A DNA stretch of 64,000 nt, taken from Melastoma dodecandrum. Its lineage: Eukaryota > Streptophyta > Magnoliopsida > Myrtales > Melastomataceae. The translations under genes were made by a program, and so were the position numbers. The stretch spans positions 2,852,001-2,916,000 of the forward strand of contig JARUPY010000473.1 of the NCBI GenBank assembly GCA_029817715.1. Direction: 5' to 3'. The notes beneath the pieces are model-generated. The model did not search any database. It was not told where the DNA came from and saw nothing but the letters and a program-made list of their open reading frames with translations. This document shows, one piece after another, positions 34,613 through 46,363 of this stretch; the first letter of the stretch is position 1; each line of letters begins with the position of its first letter.

Positions 34613-36494
34613 GTATGTACGGGGAGAGGAGAGAGAGGGGGGGGAGACTGAGGTTTGGTTTGGCCGCCCTTATAAGACCAGAAACAGGATATTATTTTGA
34701 TATTAGGATGACAGCTGGAGCCAAAAAAAAAAGGGGGGTACCCTTGTCCTGTAAAACCCTGGCGCTGAATGCCGCTCGTATTGATGGGAAATAATTCCTT
34801 GGATGGCGCAAGTAAAAATATTAAAGTGGGGGAAAGGTGGCCGCCCCCTGTTAGGTACTAGAGGTGTTATTGTTATCTCGTGACTAATAGTGTTATGGAA
34901 AACATAGAAGAAAAATTGACGAGTGATCCAAATGATGAGAAGAGAGAGAGAGACCGCCGAGGCATTACTCGGACCGAAAGAGTCAACAAACGACCGTTCG
35001 ATTCGGCCAAACAGGCTTTCTGGGGGGACTAATCGCCACCATCTCTGGGAGACCACCTATTACCACCCACCGCTCGGAATAATTCATTATACGACCAGGC
35101 AGTGGCAAGTGGGGGAGGCCCGAGCAGGCCCGGCAGCAACCTACCGTCGAGGACCACTACCCCATGAATTTAATATCGTGCATGCCAATGGATCATGATT
35201 CTTCACCTGATCTTATAAGAGCCCATCCCCGTCCTCAGTAAATGCCCAGCCGGTGTGGGACGCTGACCCGAAACAATCATATGATGCGTGAATTTTTTTT
35301 TTACATGGTTTATTACATTGCGCATCTAATTCACATTGGTCTTTTTAGTTATATATGAAAGGAACAATGGGTCGTTTTAACCAGTAAAAAAAGGAGGAAG
35401 CTAATCACCGGGATGGCTTGATCCGGCGCATTATTTGTGAAAAATTAAAATCTAATTCCAAGTGATGGGAGAGAGACCGACTTAATCAATGTTCCCTCAC
35501 AGAAGAGCTTAGCATCTTTGCTTTTCTTAACATTGGAGAGTGGAAACAAACAGTCGGTTCGTGGGAAGAAGAGCTTGGAATTTTGTGTTTTTGGATATAA
35601 AAGGGCCGAGGAAACGAGGTACCTTCCTAGCGTACCCAGATTATTATTTTTAAAGTAAATTTCAAACATCAATTTTTTCATACATTTGAATTATCGATTT
35701 TCTTAAAAACGAAATCTTATTCAGTAATAAATATTAAGTAAGAAATTTTAGAACTTTCCATCCGGGCATTTAGGCATCGAATGCGAATAGTTTGTTTGAT
35801 CGCATCGACTAACCCCGGGGGGGGGGGGAGGAGGGACTTATCAGGTTTTGGCCAGTAAGAAGAAGAACAACCTCTGCCCCCCGTCTGTCGGAAGTCACAT
35901 TATGTTGGTTAGGAGAATGAATGTGGAATCAAACGGGAGGGGCTTTTTGCGTGGTCTGCCTTCTCGCCTCGGAAGGAAAACCAAAGGACTCTTCCCCTCC
36001 GACCGCCAATAAATTCATGGCCATCCCCAGCCCACCCTCGTTTGCAGTTGGGAGTTTCTCCGTTTTTCACCACCCAATAAGCCACAAAAGTAAAATAATG
36101 GAGGGAGGTGGGATGCCCTCTAGGATATAGTCCTTGTCCCCTCCGTTCAGCGGAAAAGCGGGCCATGAAAGTAAGGCTCGTCCGTCGAGATCAAAACAAC
36201 CTCTCCGCAGTGAATGGCATTCAATTGATCACTCACTTGTAACCCTTTCCAACACTTAGGCGTGGAATAATATATTTTGCTCTGTGTGATTATTGCTTGG
36301 CGGATGGCGGTAGGTCTCTCTCATTCCCCCTTTCCTTACATTTTTTTGTTCTTACTATCTCCAGGTACGATGATATGAAATCCGAATCGAAATGCCGCTG
36401 CACTTTATTGCCTTTCCTGGTTGGTGGGGGGGGTTGTTGTGTTCACTCCACTCCCGGTTGCCATGATTTTGTTAATCCTTAAGTGGAGGAGACG
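34613..36494. other. Intergenic region between BTB-TAZ and the STICHEL-like relic
   Basis: No gene is recognised. The left part should contain the BTB-TAZ promoter. A GA-repeat lies near 34940 and a G run of about 14 near 35816-35829. Confidence 0.5.
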
Positions 36495-36798
36495 ATGGAT
36501 GGTAGGCGGCATTCCGTCAATATCCCGATCACCAAGACGCTGGTCGCTCTCCGGAGAGTCCAGTCACTGAAGGATCCTTCGACTAATTCTTTGAGCAAAT
36601 TCTCCGCCCTGCTCGATAATGGCAACTGGGAAACGAACTCCACCAGTGGGATATCTTTGAGATTTTTGCTCATGGTTGTGGAGAAGGCTGTAATGTGGAT
36701 TCTGGGTCACCGGAACATCTTGTCAAAGAAGGAAATTGTTGTCCGAATGTGGGGCCTGGTGAATCTAAGCTTGGTAATGCCGAGTTCGAGCATCCAAT
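36495..36798 (+). pseudogene. 5' part of a STICHEL-like gene, cut by a retroelement
   Basis: STICHEL-like proteins carry a domain like the bacterial DNA polymerase III gamma/tau subunit; STICHEL itself controls trichome branching. The N-terminus MDGRRHSVNIPITKTLVALR, then QSLKDPSTNSLSKFSALLDN and NWETNS, matches the conserved start of STICHEL-like 3/4 proteins. After the T run at 36663-36667 the likely coding frame changes to the one reading HGCGEGCNVDSGSPEHL, so a one-base insertion is inferred. Homology then stops at the left end of the copia element near 36799. The remainder resumes after 41110. Confidence 0.75.
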
Positions 36799-38190
36799 TG
36801 ACGGGTTTTCACCGGGCGCAAGCGGAAGCTCGTTTCGAAAAATACTATCCGAAAACACACCCGAATCTTTGCGATACGTATAAATCGAATAGTAAAATGA
36901 GTTTAATAACTCGTATCTTGCTGTTCGGAAACGTTTACGAACGTGACCATCTTCAAGAGTTTCCAAACGTGACTCCTCTAGAAGTATCTACGCACACAAG
37001 ACACGGGCACGACGACTCTCGGAAGTTTTTCTATGAAAATACGATTCTCCGACGGAAAATTTTCTCTTTTCTTATTTTCTCATAATCTCTGTGCAAGCCG
37101 AAGCTCAATTTATAAAGTGAGATTACCGCCATTCACAATTTGTTAATTGAAATTAATTCAATCAATACAATATAATGTAATGATTAAATAATTATAATAT
37201 TATATTATTATAAACTTTGTTCGTGAATTAGACGCAGACTACGAAACTAAATCCAACATTAGGATTTTGTGCTTCCGATATTTCAGAATAAATTTGTAGT
37301 TCAATAAATTCTAATTCTGAAAATTTATAATTCTAATATCCATTAGAATTAAATAATAAATGTCCGTGTCTACGTGCTTTTGCGTGCGACCCTCTAGGGT
37401 CTATATACGAAGGCAATGTACATCCATACACAGACTGAGGTAACCATCTAGCAACAGTTTTCAGTCACCCAACGTAATAGAATATTGGTCATGAACCAAA
37501 ACCACTATGAACCGATTTCTGTGTAATTTAATCTCTTCATCTCACCGACATCCTGATTAATTCAGTGCATTATATGTCATCATTGAATTAATCATTTTAC
37601 TTGATTTCTGAGATATAATAGATCTTAACTTGAATGATAAACATTCATCCACGGCCGTGTGATTAAAATAGCTAATATCTCAATCAAGATGCTAGGATGT
37701 CAACTCTCTAATACAAGAGAGCGATGAATCCTATATTGACTCAACACTATCCTCTCTACGCTTCGCTGCATACCCAATAACCGTATTACTCACAATCCGA
37801 TTAAAGACTGCTTTTAACGGCATCAAAGTGAACAACTCCACTCATAGAATAAATGGAGGTCTCAAGTCAGGAGATCAGTTATACTCGTTCAACAAGAGCA
37901 GTGACCAATGACGCTTAATATGTGGTATTCTCTATAAACGGGTCGTGTCCAGTGTACCCTAAACTTAGGCATCCCCGAGTATAACTTGAATATCCATCAA
38001 TTGGTCTAACTCGACCTAAGTTATACTCGGCGTTGATCTAGATGTTTATGTCCCATCTAAACATCTATCCTATTAAGGAAAATTTTAGATTGACAAATAA
38101 TCAATCTATGAGACTTTACCGTAAAGTTAATTACGAGCAGAAAAGTAATTAATAAACAATAAATACTTGCCTTTATTAACAACTATTCTT
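36799..38190 (-). repeat. Left LTR of the copia element
   Basis: The part 37595-38190 is about 95 percent alike by eye to 40510-41110, including the shared TATACTCGG motifs and the segment CGCTTCGCTGCATACCCA. The outer 800 bp have no counterpart at the right end of the element. AT-rich sequence at 37130-37380 lies inside it. Confidence 0.7.
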
Positions 38191-38204
38191 AGGTATTAAC
38201 ATTC

Positions 38205-40490
38205 CCATCCATGTCGATCTTCTTCTTGAAGACCCACTTGCATCCAATAGGTTTTACCCCAATTGGTGCATCTACTAACTCTCAAACTTGGTTGATATAC
38301 ATGGAGTCCATTTCGGAATTCATGACATTTAGCCATTTCTCGAAATCTATTGAAGCAACTGCTTCCTCATAAGTCAACGGTTCGTCGTTCTCGACGAGTA
38401 GTACATCCTCATGTGATGTTACGATCCACCCATATCTCTCGGGTTCTCCATATCCAACTGTTCATTTTCTAACATGTCTGTAGTGTCTGAAATTTCTTCC
38501 AGACTTATTTTACTTCCATTACCCCTTTTAGAAATAAACTCTCTTTCTAAGAAGGTAGCATATCGAGCAATAATAATTTTGTGCTCACTTGAAAAATAAA
38601 AATAGTATCCCTTTGTTTCTTTGGGATAACCTATAAACATACACTTGATGGATCTTGCTGCAAGCTTATCAGAACTATCGTTCTTCACATAAGCATCGCA
38701 ACCCCATACTTTGATATAAGGCAAGTTTGGTTTCTTCGCGAACCACAACTCATATGGTGTCTTATCTACAACTTTGGTTGGAACTCGGTTAAGGATGTAT
38801 GCTGCCGTTTCCAAGGCATAGCCCCAAAAAGATAATGGAAGACTTGCATGACTCATCATTGATCTAACCATATCCATGAGTGTGCTGTTTCTCCTTTCTA
38901 AAACACCATTCCACTCTGGCGTTCGAGGAGGTGTAAGTTGTGAAATTATGTGACACTCCTTGAGGTAATCAATGGATTCTTGACTAAGATAATCGCCCCC
39001 TCGATCACTTCGAAGGATCTTAATCTTCTTGTCAAGTTGGTTTTCTACTTCATTTTTAAACTCCTTAAACTTTTCAAGAGTTTCTGACTTTTGCCGCATT
39101 AAATAGATATAACCATATATGCTAAAATCATCGGTAAAAGTCACGAAGTAGATTTAAGCTCCTCTGGCCTGAACTGACAATGGTCCACACACATCACTGT
39201 GTATGAGTTCTAGTAGTTCATTCGCTCTTTCTCCAATATTGGAAAAAGGCTTCTTGGTCATCTTTCCTTGTAAACAAGCTTCGCATATATCTATGGATTC
39301 TAATTCAAATAAATCCAAATACCCATCATTAAGTAACTTAGCAATGCGCTTCTCGTTTATATGACCAAGTCTACAATGCAAAGGTAAGTTGGGTTTGAGT
39401 CACACGATTTCTGTTTCTTATTCCCGATGTAATGTATCGGCTCATGTAAGTTTAAAACATACAAACCATTGTTTAAAGATCCACATCCATAGAAAACATC
39501 ATCTAGATAAAAAGAACACATCTTGTCCTTAAATTCAAAAACAAAGCCCTTGGTGTCTAAACTGGACACCGAGATGATGTTCTTAGAAAAACTTGGAATA
39601 TAACAACAGTTTTCTAGCTTCAAAACAAGTCCACTGGGCAAACTTATTTTATAAGTCCCTACAGCTAATACAACTACTCTTGCTCCATTAGCCACTCGTA
39701 GGTCCATCTCGCCCTTGGACAACCGTCTGCATTCACTTAGTCCCTGTAGGTTCACACAAATATGAGAACTACATCCTGAATCTAGGACCCATGAGGATGA
39801 AACAGAAAAATTGCATTCAATCATAAAAATACATGAAGCACATCCCCACTGGTATTTTTCTTTTGAAGGATGTAACAATTCTTCTTTTAGTGGCCTTTCT
39901 TGCCACAGTGAAAGCATATAGCTTCCCTCTCATCAGATTGGGGAATCTGTCGGCCTTTCTTCAGTTTGGGCTTTTGGCCCGGGTGAGCAGACATCTTTGA
40001 TTTCTTGACCTTGGGGTTAAACTTCCCCTTGCTCATTCTCTTGTTGGTATTTCTCACCAACATTGCATTTGAAACAGTCTTCTGTTTCATGTCTTTCTCT
40101 ACAGTCTTGAGCATGGCCAACAGATCGGCAAGACTCTTCTCCATGTTGTTCATATTGAAGTTCATCACGAACGGAGCAAACGATGGAGGCAGAGAACACA
40201 AAATGGCATCAACAGCCAAATGAGTATCCATCTTGGAGCCCAAACTTGCGAGCTTCTCTATGTACCCTATCATCTTGAGTACATGAGGCCCGATAGGGTT
40301 CCCTTCCTGTAATTTCATTCCGAAAAACGTTCGAGAGATTTCAAATCTCTCACTCCGGTCACTTTATTGGAAGAGCTCGCGCAAATGGATATCAATCTCC
40401 CTAGCGCTCATATTTTCATGCTGCTTCTGCAACACTGGAGACATTGCAGATAACATGAGACATTGCACATCAACGGCATCTTCCACATAA
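38205..40490 (-). pseudogene. Copia polyprotein remains: gag, protease, integrase, start of reverse transcriptase
   Basis: Read on the - strand. At 40490-40355 and 40318-39890 gag pieces end in the zinc knuckle CFHCGKKGH. At 39917-39400 the protease carries the active-site motif DSGCSSHI. At 39381-39154 the integrase zinc-binding segment contains MHCRLGH and CEACLQGK. At 39144-38419 the integrase core follows, with [18 protein letters not shown] and [11 protein letters not shown], so the catalytic acidic triad is recognisable. At 38418-38205 the reverse transcriptase starts (EKWLNVMNSEMDSMY, KWVFKKKIDMDG), contains a stop, and ends abruptly. Stops and frameshifts separate the pieces; RNase H and most of reverse transcriptase are missing. 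Confidence 0.88.
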
Positions 40491-40501
40491 TGATCATAGA
40501 T

Positions 40502-41110
40502 GATTCAATCTTAATCATTTCACTTGATTTCTGAGATATAATAGATTTTAACTTGAATGATAAACATTCATCCGCAGCCGTGTGATTAAAATAACTAATA
40601 TCTCAATCAAGAGGCTTGGATGTCAACTCTCTAATCCAAGAGAGCGATGAATCCTATATTGACTCAACAATATCCTCTCTACGCTTCGCTGCATACCCAA
40701 TAACCGTATTACTCACAATCCGATTAAAGACTGCTTTTAACGGCATCAAAGTTAACAACTCCACGCATAGAATAAATGGAAGTATCAAGTCAGGAGATCA
40801 GTTACACTCGTTCAATAAGAGAAGTGACCAATGACGCTTAATATGTGGTATTCTCTATAAACGGGTCGTGTCCAGTATATCCTAAACTTAAGCACCCCCG
40901 AGTATAACTTGAACATTCATCCATTGGTCTAACTCGACCTAAGTTATACTCGGCGTTGATCTAGATATTTATGTCACATCTAAAGATCTATCCGATCAAG
41001 GACAATTTTAGATTGACAAATAATCAATCTATGGGACTTTACCGTAAAGTTAATTACGAGCAGAAAAGTAATTAATAAACAGTAAATACTTGCCTTTATT
41101 AACAACTATT
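40502..41110 (-). repeat. Right, truncated LTR of the copia element
   Basis: This 610-bp stretch repeats 37595-38190 with small differences, including single-base changes and one short indel. It abuts gag sequence directly, with no primer-binding site, so the inner LTR end and leader are deleted. On the right, similarity stops at AACTATTC near 41110. Confidence 0.8.
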
Positions 41111-44100
41111 CACATATATTGCGAAATGTCTTGACACATATGTGCACGCACTAACACTTGTTTGGGATGCATACCATTATGGGGACGTCCAGAGTAACAA
41201 CGCAGACCCCACCGAGGTTAAAGTACAGAATTACAAAGAGATGGAAAAGACTTATAGACAAGCGAATCGCCACGAGCCAGATGAGGATGGGTTAGACTTG
41301 GCCTGTATCATGCCGTATGCCGGTCATATGGAGGATGTATGTTCATGCAGTGAAATGACGGGAGGCTCGTCCCTAGTGGAAAATGTCAAATACATGGCCC
41401 CGGGATGGATATCTCCGCACCAAAATCAGGGACGATTAACCGGTGCAGCTCGAGATTTCGCCAGTCGAGCAAGTAGCCCAAACACTCTGGAAACTTACGG
41501 CTTCACGCAAGGATCAAGCCATAGCACATCGTTTCGTGTAAGTGGAGATCTTACTCCAGCAGACATCGACCACTATAGCTACAGATACAGGGCAGGCTGC
41601 TGCTGGTCTTTGAGGGCTCTGAAACTTAAAGCTTCTAGTCCCTTCTCCGATACCGAAGATTGGCTGTTATTGCCCATTAACAATTATAGGTCCAATAACT
41701 ACATCCAGAGAGAGAGTTCGAGACACATCAATTTGGATAGTTCTCATCAAGAAGCTTATCAGAGCCTAAGTCAGAAATTTGCGCCCAAGTCTTTCTCGGA
41801 TTTGGTGGAACAAGATTTAGTTGCTAGATCTCTGCTGGGTTGTATATCTACCGAACAAATATCCCCTGTTTATCTTTTCCATGGACCCAGTGGCACCGGC
41901 AAGACATCTGCTGTTCGCATCTTTGCTGCTGCATTGCATTGCCTGATGCTGACAGACCATGGACCATGTGGAATGTGAGAGACTGCTCGATGTTCTTTTC
42001 CGGAAGGAGCAGAGACATCAAAGAAGTGGACTCCGTGAGGATTCATCATGCGGATAAAATCAAATCCATGTTGCAGAATGCGGCCGAACCCCCGGCATCA
42101 TCTCGGTTTAAAGTTATCATCTTTGACGAATGCCAGTTGCTGCATGCAGAAACCTGGACTACAATTATAAATAACCTCAACAACATTTCACAACATGCTG
42201 TGTTCATGATGATCACAGCTGAACTCGACAAGCTTGCAAGAATAGCTGTATCACGGTTGCATAGGCACTGCTTTCCCAAGATTGAAGATGCTGATATTGC
42301 CGGCAGGTTGGTTGACATATGTGTCGAAGAGGACATTGATTTTGACCATGCTGCTTTGGAATTTGTCGCCGCAAAAACTGGTGGTTCCCTGTGTGATGCA
42401 GAGATGATGCTCGATCAGCTTACATTACTTGGAAAAAGAATAACACTAACTTTGGTGTATGAGCTAGTGAGTGCGTGATTATTATTTTTTTCTACTTTTT
42501 TTCAGGCGTGTTGGTTATTTTGATATCATCATATGAATTATCTTATTCGTTGCCGCCGCTGCTTCCTTTCAGATGGGAATTGTTTCTGACGACGAATTAT
42601 TCGATTTGCTGGATGGTGCTCTATCATCCGATACATCAAGCACCGTGATAAGAGCCAGAGAGTTGATGCGATCAAGAATCGACCCTATGGAACTTATTTC
42701 GCAGTTGGCAAATCTCATCATGAATATTCTTTCTGGAGAATACAGAGAGCTGACTTCTGAAGCTAGGATGAATTTCTTTCGAATGCACGATTGTAAGTTT
42801 TATTTTTATCTCACATTTGATCTTATTATATCATGTCGTGGATGGTGGTTTGTACAAAATTATTACTTGACATTTGAAAAAATAGAGTCAGTTCCATCCT
42901 AAAGGCCAGCATGAGCAGCAAAATGTTTGTGAGATCTTTCGTGGAAGATCCTTCTTTGCCACCGTAAGTCACTACGATGAGATCTTGTATAAATTGGTTT
43001 GGAATTGCAGCTGAATCTGACTTAACTCTGCTAAGTCAAGCCTTGAATATACTTTCCGAAACTGAAAAACAGTTGAGGGTGTCAAAGAACCAAACAACCT
43101 GGCTGACAGTAGCCTTGTTGCAATTAAGCTCCGCAAGTTCCGGCTCGCCAGACACTCGGGGCGCATAATTCCATCTAAGGAATCTGGAGAAGGGTGAGAA
43201 ACACGTGGTGACTTGGATTCATCTTCTCAGTTGCTTGCTATGGCAATGTTAGTCAGATAAATAACAGTTGAACTCGTACCGTACTATTGTTTTGTTGTAG
43301 ATGTGTGTAACAGGCCCTCAACAGATGAGAGCAAGAAGCACGTTAATCCTTGTTCTAGTAATTGTTCTGGACATCGTGGAATCGGAGAAGCCATGGTTGG
43401 CAGACATACTTTGGATAATTTGTGGCAAATGGCTACAGAGTTACGTCATTCAAGAACTTTCTCCGGAAACAGGGGAAGTTATCCTCTATTCTCTTAAAAG
43501 AAGGTATCACGTGGGTGTAGTTTTCCCCCACATAATGTCGAAGAGTGACTGGTTCCAAAAAATAAGTAATTTAAGATCGTTGGAGTAGTTGATGCTTTGA
43601 TTCATATTATCAATCTAGCCTCACTGCATGCCGAAAAGTTGGAGATTATGAACCGTCGGTGTTCATATTCAAGATGCAATTATAAAGGATGCAGGCATTA
43701 GCTCACCAAGGGCAGTGTAATTTGCAGGCATCGTGGTCGCTGAATTGGACTTCAGTCATCCTAGTGACGTATCAAAGGCGGAGAAGTCGTGGAAGTCGAT
43801 TGCCAGTTCACTTCAGTCCGTAATGTAGAGATCAGGATCAATCTTTCAAACCAAAACCATTTCCAGGTGAAGAAGCGATCTTCAATCTGCTCGGCTGTTC
43901 CAGCAGGATGCAAGGCAGGACAATCTCGACGACTGAAAGAGGGAGTGATTCGGGGTTATCTGATTTTTACTTCGAAGGTCCGATGCGAGTCGAAACGGAG
44001 CACTTAGTACTTTAAGAAACAGCCATGGAAGCATTTTGAGCACACGCACGGAGATGTCACGGTCACAATGGAGTAGTAACTGCCAAGAGCCGGTGCATGG

Positions 44101-44480
44101 TCCGGCATTTGTGCATCCTTATGGAGAGTTTGACCTTCGTAGACCCGATGCAATCCCTGTGAAATCATCAGAACTTCAGCCCAACCGCTTTCCTAGAGTC
44201 CTTAGGAGATTTTCCGGCAATTTAGATTCTTCAAAGATGTCCTCGGGGAATCGACTGAGCAAGGATAACCATTCCTTGCCCGTAGACAGGACGGATGAGT
44301 AAGCCTTCTTCCATTCTTCTTTTCAGTTGCCATCAATAGTCCAGGATTCACTGCACATCTTTCGATGAAGGCTTATGTACCAGTTATCCTATTCTCGCAG
44401 TATGAGGGACAGATCCGAAGTACTTTGCTGGAGGACCCCGACTCTGCCGCTTAGGAAGAAGGTAAAATGAACAAACGTAA
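41111..44480 (+). pseudogene. 3' part of the STICHEL-like gene, frameshifted and decaying
   Basis: The frame is open from about 41130 to 41976 and contains the family's SLSQKFAPKSFSDLVEQDLV and a Walker A motif, GPSGTGKTS. Near 41976 a base is missing: reading on in the next frame gives CRDCSMFFSGRSRDIKEVD, then a DECQLLHAETW block in place of Walker B DExx, and MITAELDKLARIAVSRLHRH with the lid region. A clean splice joins exon end 42467 to 42572, giving YELMGIVSDDELFDLLDGAL. Further exons are seen at 43005-43150 (ALNILSETEKQLRVSKNQTT). From 43300 on, recognisable pieces (LDNLWQMATE, GKLSSILLKEG) lie in different frames. With the upstream insertion the locus cannot make a full product. Confidence 0.82.
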
Positions 44481-45050
44481 GCAAGCCCGTGCTTGATTTG
44501 AGAAGAAAGCTCAACTTCGTTTGTATAAAAAAGCTATGCATTTGATGTTATAGGAGTTTCTGATATTGACGAGATTATCATGGTCGTGCTCTCGCGTGCA
44601 GATCTGGGAAGGAAGACACGGTAGGCGGAGGTCGCTCTTCTTCTTACTGTTCGGAACCTATGGGTGGTGGCTTCGGGTTTGGGCTTTGTTGAACAACACG
44701 TGTCATCATAATTAGTGGCTGGGTTAGTAAATAACCCCACAGAATTAATAGTTATCGCGAAATTAGTGGACAGAGGCAGGTTGTCTTCTTTTGATTATTC
44801 CCAAATTAGGCACCGTGTTAAGGAGGTGATTGTCATTAGTCCGAAAAAAAATATTGTTTAAATTTCGAAAATACCTTGAATACTCTAAGCCGCGGTTTCA
44901 AAACTTTCATTTTTTAAAAATGTTTTAAATCACGACTTATAATAAAACCGCCGACTTACAATTCCAAGGACTTACTATCCATTCTCATCGCTAACAATCC
45001 CGAGGACTCTTACTCTTTCTTTGACGGGGAACACACTTCTACTGATAACA

Positions 45051-45240
45051 CTGAAGGGTTTCACCCGACACACCGAAAGCTCGTCTTAGAAAAAATGTCC
45101 GAAATATGTCTCGATTCTACGTAATATCGTATAAATCGAATAATAACGTTAAATAAAATGTACTTTATAGTCTAAAATATTTTGACACGACCGTCTCGTC
45201 TTCGATAGCCTCAGACGTGACTCCTCAGCGAAGTCTGTGG
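45051..45240 (-). repeat. Diverged LTR-end fragment related to the copia left LTR
   Basis: From TGAAGGGTTTCACC onward this stretch aligns by eye to 36799 onward (TGACGGGTTTTCACC), sharing GAAGCTCGT-like, TCCGAAA and CGTATAAATCGAATA blocks in the same order. Sequences to the left of the two points do not match. Similarity fades after about 190 bp. Confidence 0.55.
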
Positions 45241-45389
45241 GTGAAAATGAGGGGTAAGATATAAAAAAAAAAGAGAACCGTAGCCTCCCTGTATAAACTC
45301 CCCGGACCCATTTACAAAACGCCCCTAGCCCAAATACAAAACGCTTGCTCACTCCAATCTAGTTCAATTCGAGCCGTTGTGTAATACTA

Positions 45390-45640
45390 ATGCCATGGAA
45401 GAAAAAAATTTATGAGATAATTTTAAAATTTTAAATATAATATTTTAAAATCGGACTTTATAAGTTCGAAATCACTTATAAAAGAACTCAAACTTATAAA
45501 TTTTTTAAAAGTTGAATTTTATAAGTTTTAAAAAAATAAAATAAAAAATAAATTTCAACTTATAAAGTTTAATTTTTAAAAAACACTTAAAAAAGGTCAA
45601 AATTTATAAATATGAATTCCTTGTACATCAATTCAAACTT
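45390..45640. repeat. AT-rich palindromic stretch with ACTTATAA repeats
   Basis: Several ACTTATAAA / TTTATAAGTT motifs occur in both orientations within 250 bp, suggesting a small decayed inverted-repeat element. A related ACTTATAAAATTC pattern recurs near 56310 and 56360. Confidence 0.45.
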
Positions 45641-46363
45641 TTTTGAGATTTCTACCAAATCAAGCTTAGTTGGGAAATTTATTTTCCACCTAACGCTATT
45701 TCCCCTCATCCAATCCATCCATCCCTCATTTTCATCCCGTTAAACTGATCGGGACGAACCCGACGATCCTGTTTTTGCACTCGGATTGATTTAGAGAGGA
45801 TTCATTAGGAGTTCTGGATTAGGGTTACCGTTGCTTTTTAGGATTTTTTTTGATATCAGGTGTCGGATTGGCCTTTGCCTTTTCTTGTTTTGTCCCGAGG
45901 AATTTCTTCTTTCTTCAGGGAAGTGATCCGCGGCGGGGAAATACCGTTTGGAGAGGACTCGTTCGTCGTTCGCCGTTCTTGGTTCTTGGTCCGTGATCTC
46001 TTCTCCTGTCTTGGCTCAAGATCCGTGCCGAGCACCGCGAAGCCTGATTCCCCTACTTGATTCTATCTGTGTTCCCAAAAGGTATGTGTCTAATGTCCCT
46101 GGTGGAAGCCCAACCACTGTCGGGAACAGTGAGTGGTATTTTGAGGATCTTCTCAAGGCCTGATGTGCCTTGCATTCGCCCGTGTCGGGGCTCGTGTTTT
46201 ATTACGATGATATATTTGTGGGATGAAGCGAACCGTCGTGTAGTAAGCAGTTCTCAATGAGTTCGATTCATGGTATATTCTCATCATGGTAGATGTGCGT
46301 GATGTTGTTCTTTTAAAAAAATATTGATTCTCAGTTTGATTTTGTTGGTACTGGCAATCGTAG

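Larger units (their letters stand above)
36799..41110 (-). mobile_element. Degenerate Ty1/copia LTR retrotransposon inside a STICHEL-like gene
   Basis: Two related direct repeats (37595-38190 within the left LTR, and 40502-41110) flank gag, protease and integrase remains on the - strand. The order gag, protease, integrase, reverse transcriptase is that of Ty1/copia. The left LTR is the longer, about 1.4 kb, and its outer end is placed at TGACGGG (36799) because a second copy at 45051 becomes similar at the same point. The right LTR lacks its inner part and probably its outer end, gag lacks its start, and reverse transcriptase breaks off after about 70 codons. The element is dead. No target duplication could be matched. 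Confidence 0.85.
44481..46363. other. Intergenic region with repeat remnants and the MRF leader
   Basis: The first 600 bp show no gene. An LTR-end fragment lies near 45051 and an AT-rich palindromic stretch at 45390-45640. From about 45770 to 46363 the sequence is GC-richer and ends in an acceptor-like GCAATCGTAG just before the MRF ATG, which fits a leader with an intron. Confidence 0.5.

Noticed and set aside
44036..44302. 88-codon open frame downstream of the STICHEL-like relic
   Set aside because: No recognisable domain; it may be a decayed last exon of the relic, so I did not call a separate gene.
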